The notes: generated by a model not told the origin, from the letters alone. A stretch of DNA of 64,000 nt from Stenotrophomonas sp. 24(2023) (GCF_030913365.1 NZ_CP133160.1:3076001-3140000), one strand, 5' to 3'; positions 51,504 to 60,087 are shown, counted from the stretch's first letter. A program made the numbers and translations.

Positions 51504-52040
51504 TTATGCCACGGCCGGGAAATCGACCGTGGTGTCGTTGGTACGGTTCACCAGGTTGGTGAACGTGATCGAGGCGATGACCAGCGCGATCTCGATCAGC
51601 TGGCGGTCGGTGTAGCCCGCCGCCTGCACGGCCTCCACGGCGTCCTGCGGCACCGTGCCCTGGGTGCTGACCAGGGTGCGCACGTAGCGGGTGAGCGCAT
51701 CCAGCGGCGGGGTGCCGGGAGCGCCGCCGGAGCGGATCTGCTGCAGCGCTTCCGGCGACAGGCCGGCCATCCTGCCCATCAGCGAGTGCGCCGCCACGCA
51801 GTAGTCGCAACCGGCGTAGGCACTGACGGCCAGGCGGATCGCTTCGATATCGGTCTTGCCCAGCGAGGTCCGGCCGACCACCTCATCCAGCGCCAGCAGC
51901 GCGGCCAGGCTTTCCGGGCTGTGCGTGCCGATGGTGGCGTAGGCATTGGGCACCTTGCCGACCGCCTTCTTGATGCCGGTGAACAAGGTGGCGGCCAGGC
52001 CGGTGGCGTCGGCGGGGGAGAGTGCGGAGAGACGGGACAT
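51504..52040 (-). CDS. Carboxymuconolactone decarboxylase / AhpD-like protein
   Basis: The 178-residue protein has the alkylhydroperoxidase AhpD core motif AGCDYCVAAHSLMGR, with the redox CxxC and downstream His. It is likely a disulfide-dependent peroxidase. It is divergent from an AraC-family gene, which is a common arrangement with the regulator controlling it. Confidence 0.88.
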   Translation of the reverse strand: MSRLSALSPADATGLAATLFTGIKKAVGKVPNAYATIGTHSPESLAALLALDEVVGRTSLGKTDIEAIRLAVSAYAGCDYCVAAHSLMGRMAGLSPEALQQIRSGGAPGTPPLDALTRYVRTLVSTQGTVPQDAVEAVQAAGYTDRQLIEIALVIASITFTNLVNRTNDTTVDFPAVA

Positions 52041-52149
52041 CGTAGCTTCCTTCGTTGTGGGAGACCGGGAGCGGTCGAAGGAAATGCTAGGCCTGGAGTG
52101 TGAGATGATGAATGCCGTTGATACTCAAATTGATGCCGGATCGTCTCAC

Positions 52150-53121
52150 ATGGATGCCTTGAGCCAGATGCTTGCCCTGATCCCGGTGTCCGGGCGGCTG
52201 GATGTGCGCTGCCAGTTCGGCGTGCCCTGGCGGATCGAGGAGCCGGTCACGGCCTACTGCGATATCCGCTACCACGTGCTGTTGACCGGCGCGGCACGTG
52301 TGGAGGATGGGCTTGGCCCGGCACAGCTGCTGCGGCCAGGGGACATCGTGCTGTTCCCCGGCGGTGCGCCGCACACACTGCACGACGGCAGCGGCCTGCC
52401 ACCGGTGCCGGCCACGGTCGATACGGCGGGCCACGTTGCCGTGGTCAGCAGTGGCCCGGACGGTACCGGAACCGACTTGCTGTGCGGTCGCTTCCGGGTG
52501 CCGGCCGCAGCGCAGCCGCTGCTGTTGCAGCACCTGCCGGCACGGCTGGTGGTACGCAGCGCGGTGCAGGATATCGATGGCCGGGATGGCGCGCAGGTAC
52601 TGGCCGCCGGCTCCCGGCTGTCGCGGTTGATCGGCCTGATGCGCGAAGAAGCGCATGAGCAGGGGCCGGGCAGTGAAGCACTGCTCAATCACCTGTCGGC
52701 CGCGTTGTTCGGCCTGGCACTGCGCCTGGCCAGCCTGACGGATGCACCGCCCCCGGGCCTGTTGGCGCTGGCGCGGGCATCCCCGCTGCGGCCTGCCGTG
52801 GAAGCGATGCTGGCGCAGCCCGGCGACGACTGGTCACTGCGGGCGCTGGCCGCACGCTGCAACATGTCGCGCGCGACTTTCATCCGGCATTTCACCGTGG
52901 CCTGCGGCGCATCGCCGAGTGTGTTCCTGCTCGGTATCCGCATGGCCATGGCCTGCCGGCAGCTGGTGGATACCCGGTTGTCGATCGCCGCTATCGGTGA
53001 ACAGGTGGGCTACCGTTCCGATGCCGCGTTCCAGCGGGCTTTCAAGAAGCATCTCGGGGTAACGCCGGCACGCTGGCGGGCCGACGCGCGCGCTGCCCAG
53101 TCCAGTGCTGCCGGCGGTTGA
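52150..53121 (+). CDS. AraC-family transcriptional regulator with cupin domain
   Basis: The 323-residue protein has an N-terminal cupin_6-like domain (MDALSQMLALIPVSGRLDVR; LLRPGDIVLFPGGAPHTLHD) and C-terminal AraC helix-turn-helix pair (LAARCNMSRATFIRHF; AIGEQVGYRSDAAFQRAFKK). The start is uncertain: ATG 52108 and 52105 are in frame, but MDALSQ is the common start of such proteins. It probably regulates the divergent AhpD-like gene. Confidence 0.88.
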   Translation: MDALSQMLALIPVSGRLDVRCQFGVPWRIEEPVTAYCDIRYHVLLTGAARVEDGLGPAQLLRPGDIVLFPGGAPHTLHDGSGLPPVPATVDTAGHVAVVSSGPDGTGTDLLCGRFRVPAAAQPLLLQHLPARLVVRSAVQDIDGRDGAQVLAAGSRLSRLIGLMREEAHEQGPGSEALLNHLSAALFGLALRLASLTDAPPPGLLALARASPLRPAVEAMLAQPGDDWSLRALAARCNMSRATFIRHFTVACGASPSVFLLGIRMAMACRQLVDTRLSIAAIGEQVGYRSDAAFQRAFKKHLGVTPARWRADARAAQSSAAGG

Positions 53122-53141
53122 TCCGGCCCGTTCAGGGTGGA

Positions 53142-53171
53142 TTGACCGACGGGGCAGCCTCCCCGTAGAAT
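53142..53171 (+). promoter_or_regulatory. Promoter of tRNA-Thr
   Basis: TTGACC (53142-53147) and TAGAAT (53166-53171) are 18 bases apart, with a GC-rich discriminator and the tRNA 5' end 11 bases downstream. Confidence 0.75.
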
Positions 53172-53181
53172 TCCGGGCTCG

Positions 53182-53257
53182 GCCGGAATAGCTCAGTTGG
53201 TAGAGCGGCGCATTCGTAATGCGTAGGTCGCAGGTTCGACTCCTGTTTCCGGCACCA
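53182..53257 (+). tRNA. tRNA-Thr (anticodon CGT)
   Basis: The 76-base sequence folds as a cloverleaf with acceptor stem GCCGGAA/TTCCGGC, D-arm TAGCTCAGTTGGTAGAGC, anticodon loop TTCGTAA (anticodon CGT), T-arm GGTTCGACTCC and an encoded CCA. It marks the left end of a lower-GC region and is a possible integration target, but I see no second copy of its 3' end in the window. Confidence 0.97.
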
Positions 53258-53266
53258 TGTTTGATG

Positions 53267-53298
53267 AAAAGCCCCGGCCTTGGTCGGGGCTTTTTGTT
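53267..53298 (+). terminator. Terminator after tRNA-Thr
   Basis: AAAAGCCCCG-GCCTTGGT-CGGGGCTTTTTG forms a 10-bp stem with a T-rich tail. Confidence 0.85.
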
Positions 53299-53580
53299 TG
53301 GGCGGGTGTTGGAAGTCACTGATTGGTGAGGGATTCGCGGCGAACCGATCATTGGTGGACACTCATCCTGTCCGTTGCGGATGGTTCGCGTCCACGCGAA
53401 TGGGGCGGGTCGATTCTGATCACTTGGCTTCAGAGGACCTTCCGCTCAGTCAATCGCCATCACGCGGGGAAAGCTCGAGATCCCGACCAGCACGCGACGC
53501 TTTGGCGCGAGTCTCCTGGGAGCATTCGCTTGACGCTGGTATGCCGAGACTCGTTACTCTGAGGCTCGGCAAGTGCCGAT
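53299..53580. other. Junction between core chromosome and accessory region
   Basis: No supported gene is visible. Base composition begins to fall here. Short frames on the plus strand lack ribosome binding sites and recognisable content. Confidence 0.5.
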
Positions 53581-54063
53581 TCAGGGACTAGAAATGGGGT
53601 CCGCTGTTGCGCCGCATCGCGCAGCCAAGTAGGTGGTAAACATGAGTTCTTTATCGCTGCTGTAGGCTCCACTCAGTTGTTCCAGCCACATCAGGTTGAG
53701 CCGGGCATCGTACAGACTTGCAAAGAGGAAATCGTCGGACGTATCGAGGCGATACGCCTTCACCAGATTGTTAAAGAACTGATTGTTGCTGGAGCCGCCT
53801 TTTCCCACTTTGGCCGCTTCGTTCAAGACCGTGGATAGTTCCCCTGCGGCATGTGCGCTAATTGCTGCAATCGCAGTCTTCGTGCATGCGCGAGCAATCA
53901 TATCTCGGTCGGATACGCCGGAAGTGAGGCGAGTCGGATCAATGTGGGCGCGGCGCTTGGGTGCTTCTTGCGACAGGGCCTGTGTGCTCATCAGTGCTGT
54001 TATCGCAAAGGAGAGCAGGCCGACCTTGAAGGGTCGATCAAGCTGCAGGTAGCCAGGCGTCAT
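53581..54063 (-). CDS. Small exported protein of unknown function, third gene of ATPase/HEPN-like operon
   Basis: I do not recognise the family. The 160-residue product (ATG 54063) has a signal-peptide-like start: basic residues then GLLSFAITALMSTQALS followed by QEA. The mature part is mostly helical with two Cys (RACTKT and AARCGA) that could form a disulfide. Its 5' end overlaps the upstream HEPN-like gene by 26 bases, so it is surely in the same operon. An in-frame ATG at 54081 lengthens the overlap. Confidence 0.7.
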   Translation of the reverse strand: MTPGYLQLDRPFKVGLLSFAITALMSTQALSQEAPKRRAHIDPTRLTSGVSDRDMIARACTKTAIAAISAHAAGELSTVLNEAAKVGKGGSSNNQFFNNLVKAYRLDTSDDFLFASLYDARLNLMWLEQLSGAYSSDKELMFTTYLAARCGATADPISSP

Positions 54064-54487
54064 GTTCTTCGCACCAGTCAAAAAATAGAATCAAGTGTTC
54101 AAGTTCGTAGAGGGCTTTGCTCAGCTCTCCTTGGATCTTGCGATCGCTGAAACTAGCTATGGATCTTGATATGGCCATGTTGGCCAAGAACTCGTGGGCC
54201 ATGCTATTGCGATGGCTGACGACGCTTTTGAGGAAATGTATGAGGTCCGGGCGAAGCCCCTTCCTTTCAAGCTCGCTCTTGGTTTGCCCTAGCGTCCAGC
54301 GCTCCATGCTGTCGAATTGGATATCGGAAATGCGAGCCAGTAAGCCCTTGAGTGCTAGCTCAAGGAGCTGAGATTTACCCATGAAAATTGCATACTGTTC
54401 GAAGACCGAACGCTCTTTGTACTCGGTCATCTTGTCTAGTACCCTTCGTTGGACCTCGTCCTTGGACACACTTATAGCGTCTGTCAT
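54038..54487 (-). CDS. Putative HEPN-type RNase subunit, operon partner of a P-loop ATPase
   Basis: The 149-residue, all-helical soluble protein carries SHRNSMAHEF at residues 91-100. R93-N94-x3-H98 matches the R-(N/H/D)-x3-4-H catalytic motif of HEPN ribonucleases. It sits on a predicted helix after a conserved-looking helix (GLRPDLIHFLKSVV), as in HEPN folds. HEPN proteins are common toxins in anti-phage systems. It lies 47 bases downstream of an ATPase gene and overlaps the next gene. The HEPN call is by motif only; a structural search has not been run. Confidence 0.65.
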   Translation of the reverse strand: MTDAISVSKDEVQRRVLDKMTEYKERSVFEQYAIFMGKSQLLELALKGLLARISDIQFDSMERWTLGQTKSELERKGLRPDLIHFLKSVVSHRNSMAHEFLANMAISRSIASFSDRKIQGELSKALYELEHLILFFDWCEEHDAWLPAA

Positions 54488-54534
54488 CCCTTAACTCCCA
54501 ATGCCAAGCTTTCTAGTCTCGAGACGGATCAAGA

Positions 54535-56040
54535 TTAAGCGTCCCGTCGGATCTCTAAGTTGTTCTCAACCGCAAAACGGACCTTCGGGTCCCGGATCTC
54601 GTAAAGGGTAGAGCCATTGGGGCCCTTCTCCTCACACCGGCGGACCAGACCAATCGACTCCATGCTTACGATGTAGTTCTGGGTTGAACTTCCGGTGCCT
54701 GCTGCGGCATTCAAGCTGTTGGTAGTAAATCTGATATCAACTAGCTTGTTCAGATGTGCGATGTAGGAGTAGACGTCCAAACTATTCGCGCGCGCATCTT
54801 TTTTTCGAGGGTAGTACTCGAAGAAGGTGAATTCTTTGACGAAACGACGAATGCCGCTTTCCATCGCTGCAGTTGTGATCACATGCGAGGTGCTGTCTTG
54901 GGCATATTGCTCCCGGATGATTCGATTCATTAGCTGCCACAGGTCCCTCGGATTGGCGTTTGCCAGCGGAAGAACCTTTTCGCGGAAGATAGCGGCGTCA
55001 TCGACAACCTGTGCATATGCGACTATCTTGCCGTCAGAGTGAAGCTCCAGGCGTTTGTCCAGGATGTTGAGAAGTTCGTCAGGCTCCCATCGGACTTGCT
55101 CTACACAGAATTTATTGGATCGAAAGTCGGGCTTGACCTTTTGGAATGGAACACTCCAGATCGAGAAGATGAAGTGCAAGTCCTGTTGATAGAAAATGTC
55201 GTTCTCGGTAAGGAATGGCCTCAAGAAGTCCGCAATTAGCTCGGAGTCGTTGCGAAGCCTTGAGTCCTCATCAATACGGTCGACCACCAAGGTGAGGCTT
55301 TCCATTCCCACCTTCTTGCAAAGCGCTACGGTCTGTTGAAGTACTACGAGATTGGCTCTTGCTTCGTCCAATGTGCTGTCCACGCTCAGATCAATAGCTT
55401 GCAGGTACTCTTTTGCACCTCCAAGCGTCGGCTGTGGAAGCCCTAGCGACTTGCTTACTGTCTCAGACAGCATGTCGACGGCTGCTCCCGCAGCAGAGTT
55501 GAGAAGGCTTCTGAAGAAATTGAATGTACTAGCGGCCCATCTTTTCATTCGGTGGTGCTGTACGCTCCGGAGATCGTCCATCAACGCGTTGCGCGAGAGG
55601 GTTGACGTATGGTGCTGCAGCAGATATGAGATAAGCACCTTGTCATGCTTCGTCAGCTTGTAGGGCCGGCGAAAATTGGCCATCGTCGGTAGCAGGCGCT
55701 TCAGGAGCGCGTTTGCGAGGGTCGATATGTAGAGGCTGTAAATGTCGGATTGACTTGGTGTGATCGGAATTGCAGAGAAGTCCGTGATCTGAGCGACGAT
55801 CGATCCTGGCCCGCTTGCCTTCACCAACTCAAAAAGGAGGGCGGTCTTCCCTGTCCCCCTGTCGCCATATAGGAATATATTCTTCCGGCTCGTTGCTGCT
55901 TGCACAGCTGGAGAGTAGGCGAGAGGTCGAACAAAGGCGTCGCTTAAGAACTCCTTCTCTTCCTCGGCGGTGAAAACCGAAAATGGATACTTGGTAAGAC
56001 CAAGTCCCTGCGTAAACGCATCGAAATCGACTGACACCAT
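54535..56040 (-). CDS. P-loop ATPase (Sll1717-like / AAA-STAND-type), candidate sensor-switch
   Basis: The 501-residue protein has Walker A GDRGTGKT (59-66), a Walker B-like LTLVVDRIDED (about 249-259) and a C-terminal winged-helix-like region (about 425-495). It resembles the P-loop ATPases annotated as Sll1717 family, found beside defence genes. It has no membrane span. AAAGGAGCAGC precedes the ATG. It is the first gene of a three-gene leftward operon with the HEPN-like and exported proteins. The GC content is clearly lower than in the core genes. Confidence 0.75.
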   Translation of the reverse strand: MVSVDFDAFTQGLGLTKYPFSVFTAEEEKEFLSDAFVRPLAYSPAVQAATSRKNIFLYGDRGTGKTALLFELVKASGPGSIVAQITDFSAIPITPSQSDIYSLYISTLANALLKRLLPTMANFRRPYKLTKHDKVLISYLLQHHTSTLSRNALMDDLRSVQHHRMKRWAASTFNFFRSLLNSAAGAAVDMLSETVSKSLGLPQPTLGGAKEYLQAIDLSVDSTLDEARANLVVLQQTVALCKKVGMESLTLVVDRIDEDSRLRNDSELIADFLRPFLTENDIFYQQDLHFIFSIWSVPFQKVKPDFRSNKFCVEQVRWEPDELLNILDKRLELHSDGKIVAYAQVVDDAAIFREKVLPLANANPRDLWQLMNRIIREQYAQDSTSHVITTAAMESGIRRFVKEFTFFEYYPRKKDARANSLDVYSYIAHLNKLVDIRFTTNSLNAAAGTGSSTQNYIVSMESIGLVRRCEEKGPNGSTLYEIRDPKVRFAVENNLEIRRDA

Positions 56041-56559
56041 GCTGCTCCTTTGCTTTCCTCTAGATCACATTATTGCTGGTTCGATGGCCAAAGTCTGCCA
56101 TTGTTTTTTGACTCGGAATTTCGGGGAAAAAGTACCAGGCGCTTCCGGTCAATAAGCTGCGGCTACGTGAAAGGCTAGGTCTCATCCTTGACCAAAGTGC
56201 CAATTCAATGGTCGGGATGCGGCAACGTCCACCCCTGTGGGTAAGTCATCGAGCGCGAACGAAGCGCCTACATCCAGCCGTAGATACTATCTGCGAATGG
56301 CCTGAGAGGCAGGTGGCTTGGCCTCGATGACCTGACAGCGAAGTATGGGGTGTGATGGTTGCCAGGTGCCAGGTGCCAGGTGCCAGGTGCCAGGTGCCAG
56401 GTGCCGTGGGGAGGGGGGAGGGGGGCGACCTGGCACTGATTCCCGAGAGGGTGGGCTTTGGTTGGGCGCTGCAACCTCAGTGCGGACAATCCGCATCCAA
56501 ACACCGCCTCGCATCCTGTCCTAAGTTGGTCTTATCGCCACTTACGGACAGTCCGCCCG
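56041..56559. other. Divergent intergenic region with heptamer tandem repeat
   Basis: No supported gene. The left part must hold the ATPase promoter and the right part the integrase promoter. A tandem GCCAGGT repeat (56361-56405) and a purine-rich run of G follow. Apparent small frames here are repetitive (PGTWHLA-type) and rejected. Confidence 0.6.
56361..56405. repeat. Tandem heptamer repeat (GCCAGGT)6
   Basis: Six perfect copies of GCCAGGT plus a partial GCC. A poly-purine run (GTGGGGAGGGGGGAGG) follows. It lies about 150 bases upstream of the integrase ATG. Confidence 0.9.
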
Positions 56560-57762
56560 ATGTCATCCGCCCTCACTAAGCGCATCGTCCTTACAGCAGA
56601 ACCCCGAGATCGCCCCTACGAGATCAGGGACGCTCAGGTTCGTGGCCTGATCTTACGAGTGCAGCCATCAGGTCACAAAGCTTGGATCGTGACCTGGGCG
56701 CACGGTAAGCGGCGTACCTTGGGGTCGGTCGAGCACCTGACGCTTGATCAAGCCCGCGACCAAGCCCGGCAAGCGGTCGCTGAATACGTTCAGTCGGGAT
56801 TGCCTGCGCTCGCAAAGCCCAAGCCCACTAGTTGCACGCTGGAAACACTGCTCAACGAGCATTTCGAGCCGTGGGCGATAGCTGAGCTCAAGGGCGGTCG
56901 TCAGTACCCGGACCGCATCCGATCAGTGTTCCCGTGGCTGCTGCGCCGTCAGATCATCGACATTGATGTGACCACGATGGAACGTTGGTGGCGTGGGCGT
57001 ATCACTGGCCCTGATGCCGTCACCAAGGCTACCGCAGCGCGCGACTTTGCTTGCCTGCGGTCTGCCTTGTCGCGGGCCGTTGAGTGGAAGCTGATCGAGA
57101 CTAATCCCCTCATGGGCATGCGTCAGCGATCAGCAGCTAGCCGCAAGGTGGTTCGGTTCCTGTCCTCGGACGAAGAAGCGATGCTCCGGGCCGCGCTGGC
57201 AGCGCGCGATCTAGCTGGGGTTGAGGGGAGGGCGAACGCGAATACGGCCCGACGTAAGTACCGGCAAGCGGTTCTGCCTGATTTGCCGATGGACGGGTAC
57301 GTCGATCACCTGACCCCGGTGGTTCTTACAGCCATTAATACTGGTATGAGACGTGGTGAGCTGTTGTCGATGAGCTGGGCTGACATCAACTGGGAAGCAA
57401 AGATGCTGACCATTCGAGCCGAGAACGCCAAGTCCGGTAGGCAGCGCCACATCCCGTTGAATGCCGAAGCCATGGAAGTTCTGCAGCGTTGGGCTAGGCA
57501 AGCGGGCGAGCGCCGCGCAGGCAAGGTCTTCGATGTGACCGACATCAAGAAGGGGTGGGGAAAACTCATAGCCGATGCCCGCATCGAAGAATTCCGGTTC
57601 CATGACCTTCGGCATCATTTCGCATCACGCTTGGTGCGGGCAGGCGTGGACCTGAACACCGTCCGGGAGCTCTTGGGTCATGCAGACATCACCATGACTC
57701 TTCGCTACGCCCACCTGGCCCCGGACACCCTGGCGGCGGCTGTCGCCAAGTTGGCGGCGTGA
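56560..57762 (+). CDS. P4-type tyrosine site-specific integrase
   Basis: The 400-residue protein (ATG 56560) has an N-terminal arm-binding DUF4102-like domain (YEIRDAQVRGLILRVQPSGH), a core-binding domain and the catalytic domain: Arg264 in TGMRRGEL, His348-x2-Arg351 in HDLRHHF, and Tyr383 in TLRYAHL. All catalytic residues are present, so it is probably active. It reads away from tRNA-Thr; the two are 3.3 kb apart, so another integration site is possible. A downstream XRE gene converges with it. Confidence 0.93.
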   Translation: MSSALTKRIVLTAEPRDRPYEIRDAQVRGLILRVQPSGHKAWIVTWAHGKRRTLGSVEHLTLDQARDQARQAVAEYVQSGLPALAKPKPTSCTLETLLNEHFEPWAIAELKGGRQYPDRIRSVFPWLLRRQIIDIDVTTMERWWRGRITGPDAVTKATAARDFACLRSALSRAVEWKLIETNPLMGMRQRSAASRKVVRFLSSDEEAMLRAALAARDLAGVEGRANANTARRKYRQAVLPDLPMDGYVDHLTPVVLTAINTGMRRGELLSMSWADINWEAKMLTIRAENAKSGRQRHIPLNAEAMEVLQRWARQAGERRAGKVFDVTDIKKGWGKLIADARIEEFRFHDLRHHFASRLVRAGVDLNTVRELLGHADITMTLRYAHLAPDTLAAAVAKLAA

Positions 57763-57767
57763 AAGGG

Positions 57768-58178
57768 CTAGTCCTTCTGCTCCCCAGCCAAACGCTCGAG
57801 CTCTTCCCGCATCCTTTGGCGCTCCCCAGAGGGAAGCTTGGCGAAAGCCAAGATCGCCGCAGCTAGGTCATCGTCCTCAGCGAACAGGTAGGCGACCGGG
57901 ACATCCAATGCCTTGGCCAACTCCGCAGCCTTGGTCATGTCGGCTTGGTTTCGTTCGCGCTCGTACCTGTTGATCAGTGCGGCACCCCGGTTCTTGTCCT
58001 GGTCCTTATCCACCAGCGCCCCCAGCGCGCGCTGGGAGAGCCCGCGCAGTGCTCGAGCTTCGGAGAGCCGCTTGGAAAACGTTGCAGTAATGACAGTGGG
58101 CGAGGGCACGCGGAGGTAACGGTCTGTGAACCTGCAGCAGCATGGGCCATATACCTGATCAGTAGAAGTCATTACCAT
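57768..58178 (-). CDS. XRE-family helix-turn-helix regulator
   Basis: The 136-residue protein has a Cro/C1-type HTH: FSKRLSEARALRGLSQRALG, then ALINRYERERNQADMTKAAE and LAKALDVPVAYLFAED. It ends in a helical tail. The start is uncertain: ATG 58178 or 58172, or a GTG at 58109 that begins VPSPTVITATFSKR. An imperfect palindrome (58168-58191) overlaps the first two candidates and may be its operator. It is the likely control gene of this island segment. Confidence 0.8.
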   Translation of the reverse strand: MVMTSTDQVYGPCCCRFTDRYLRVPSPTVITATFSKRLSEARALRGLSQRALGALVDKDQDKNRGAALINRYERERNQADMTKAAELAKALDVPVAYLFAEDDDLAAAILAFAKLPSGERQRMREELERLAGEQKD

Positions 58179-58191
58179 AGCAGTATATGAC
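58168..58191. promoter_or_regulatory. Imperfect palindrome in XRE regulator leader
   Basis: GTCATTA and TATATGAC flank CCATAGCAG, giving a dyad GTCA-N-TA...TA-NN-TGAC. It fits a repressor operator near the XRE promoter. Confidence 0.4.
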
Positions 58192-58258
58192 GCTGTGCGA
58201 GGTGTGACTGGCTGCAAAGGGTGGCCGGGCCCGTCAGCGCTCAGTCGGGGACGTTGGG

Positions 58259-58792
58259 ATGAAGAACCGGATTACGCATGTTGCCGTCATGTCGTTGGTG
58301 CTGACGGCTGTTGTTCCCGGGGAGGTAGTGGCTCAACAACAGCGGTTATACGACCGTTTCAAGGATCGAACCTCCTACGAGGCCAAAGTGGAGCTATCGG
58401 AACTGTCCAAGACCAGCAGGGGCATTTCTGTGAGCCTACAGAGCGTGGTAGACGGAGACCGCGCTGTAACGAAGTCGGACTCTTTCACCGTTTCGGCCAT
58501 CGTCACCTTCAACATGTCCTATGACGTTCGCTGTGCGGGTACAGGCTTTGACATGCTCGTGGACGGAAGGGCTGTTTCGCTTCCCAGCGACATGCCGGCG
58601 TTCAATCGATACGAGTACGCCATCCTTTCCTTCGGCAAGAGGATGACCTTGGCAGAAGCAGGGGCCTTCGCCCGTGCCAATAGGATCGAGGTCCGGGTCT
58701 GCGATACCGAATACAGCCTAGATGACGAGCAGCGCGCTGCGCTGCGTGATCTGGTCAAGGACGCTCAGATGGGTAGTTCAAACGGTGGCTGA
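58259..58792 (+). CDS. Exported hypothetical protein
   Basis: I do not recognise the family. The 177-residue protein has a signal peptide (HVAVMSLVLTAVVPGEVVA) and a mature part of mixed strands with two Cys (DVRCAGTG and EVRVCDTE), possibly disulfide-bonded. It is followed 40 bases later by a zinc-ribbon membrane protein gene on the same strand. Confidence 0.7.
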   Translation: MKNRITHVAVMSLVLTAVVPGEVVAQQQRLYDRFKDRTSYEAKVELSELSKTSRGISVSLQSVVDGDRAVTKSDSFTVSAIVTFNMSYDVRCAGTGFDMLVDGRAVSLPSDMPAFNRYEYAILSFGKRMTLAEAGAFARANRIEVRVCDTEYSLDDEQRAALRDLVKDAQMGSSNGG

Positions 58793-58832
58793 TGTCGGAA
58801 ACCCTCGCACATCCAATCATGGAGGAGAGAAC

Positions 58833-59174
58833 ATGCAAACCAGCGATTCAGCAATTAATCTCTATCAATGCCCGGCTTGTCATGCTGCGATACCCTCGGG
58901 CAGATCATCTGCGAAGTGTCCTAAGTGCTATGCGGACCTGCCCAAGGCAATTGTTGAATCGAATCGCGCTGCCGCGAGCGCAGGGCAGGAGCTTGGGTCC
59001 GCGACGTTGTGCGTGGTGGTGGGCCTGGCCGGGCTTGGGATCGGGCTCTATTTCCTGATCAACCCATCAGCAAGCGGCTACAGCAACATCGCGACCATGC
59101 ACGCGCTCGCTGTGGGGCAAGCTCTGACCGTCGCTGGGGCTGTCTTGCTTGGGTTCGGCATTCGCCCTCGATAA
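58833..59174 (+). CDS. Zinc-ribbon protein with two membrane segments
   Basis: The 113-residue protein has a CPACHAAIPSGRSSAKCPKC zinc-ribbon near the N-terminus and two hydrophobic segments (about 53-72 and 85-108). GGAGGAGAGAAC, a strong ribosome binding site, precedes ATG 58833. The ribbon would lie on the cytoplasmic face. The function is unknown. Confidence 0.75.
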   Translation: MQTSDSAINLYQCPACHAAIPSGRSSAKCPKCYADLPKAIVESNRAAASAGQELGSATLCVVVGLAGLGIGLYFLINPSASGYSNIATMHALAVGQALTVAGAVLLGFGIRPR

Positions 59175-59526
59175 CTTGCTCGCTAGCTTGATCGGGCCCG
59201 TTGGCAGAGATGTCAGCGGGCCTTTCGTATGTGCCGATGTCTGCGATCTCGGGCCATCTTCTATTGGGGGTGCTATCCGTAGTCAGAAGTGCACTGGCAC
59301 GCCCTGCCGCGCGATGTGGGGCGATCCGTCGACTATGCACGCAGGGATGTAGCTGCTCAGCCCGACGCGCGCTATGACGCGATTGGTTGGCATTGCTGAG
59401 GCTCCTATCGAGCAGAGGGTCAGGATCATCCGCATCCAAGTCGCGAAGTCCTAGGTGGTACGCGGAAAACGCAGTGCCTGCCCGACGAAGTGGAGGCGAG
59501 GTACGGACAACTCCATACAGGCATGC
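59175..59526. other. Intergenic region without supported gene
   Basis: An imperfect 9-bp hairpin (GGCCCGTTG / CAGCGGGCC, about 59197-59224) followed by TTTCG may terminate the zinc-ribbon gene. Otherwise I see nothing. Confidence 0.4.
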
Positions 59527-60087
59527 TCAGTCGAACCGGGCGCGCGCCCGCGAAGCAGCAGCCCTCGATTCCTCCTGATGCTTCCCTACTGCGATCTTCG
59601 TTTTCTTCTTCGACAGTGTGCGCATGTAAGCAACCCTGCGCTCCTCATCCTGTTCATGCTTACGAATCAGGTTCAGCTTAGCCACGGTCTGTAGGAGCTG
59701 CTTCTTCGCCGTGGGCGAGAGCGCCTCGCTAAGGCCGTCGAAGGTGTCCTCCCAAGCGACCGATCCTCCGGCCAACATCGAGCGACCTAGCTTCGTAGTG
59801 GCAAGCGCTTTAGAACGTTCATTCAGCGACCTTTCTGTCACTAGGCCGTCGCGCTTCATGCGGGAGACGAGCACCGACATTGATCCGGGTGTTGTGTTGA
59901 TCATCCTAGCAAGACTGGCACGGGTCATCGGATACGCACTTCCGACTTCTGTCCGGGCAATCGCATCTAGTGCCAGGAAAGCGGAGGTAGACAACTTGTA
60001 TGTCTTCAAGCGGGCCTCGAGATCGCTCGAGAGCCCATTGATCAAGATCATTAGCGCCTTGAACTCGGCGTGCGGCAGTTGGCTCAT
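59527..60087 (-). CDS. MarR-like winged-helix regulator
   Basis: The 186-residue protein (ATG 60087) has an N-terminal helical part (LSTSAFLALDAIARTE) and a winged helix (MTRASLARMINTTPGSMSVL; VSRMKRDGLVTERSLNERSK) as in MarR proteins. The C-terminal tail is very basic (KKKTKIAVGKHQEES). It is divergent from the 60203 gene, with a TTGAATTCAA palindrome between them. A longer in-frame extension upstream overlaps that neighbour and is rejected. Confidence 0.75.
   Translation of the reverse strand: MSQLPHAEFKALMILINGLSSDLEARLKTYKLSTSAFLALDAIARTEVGSAYPMTRASLARMINTTPGSMSVLVSRMKRDGLVTERSLNERSKALATTKLGRSMLAGGSVAWEDTFDGLSEALSPTAKKQLLQTVAKLNLIRKHEQDEERRVAYMRTLSKKKTKIAVGKHQEESRAAASRARARFD

Noticed and set aside
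53182..53257. tRNA-Thr 3' end as attL with a matching attR in the window
   Set aside because: I found no second copy of the tRNA 3' segment between 53.3 and 64 kb.
53280..53591. Small plus-strand frames downstream of the tRNA terminator
   Set aside because: They overlap the terminator, lack ribosome binding sites and have no recognisable content.
56361..56405. Possible CRISPR array
   Set aside because: The unit is 7 bases with no spacers, so it is a simple tandem repeat.
56287..56514. Repetitive small frames over the heptamer repeat
   Set aside because: They translate the (GCCAGGT)n repeat into PGTWHLA-type repeats and have no other support.
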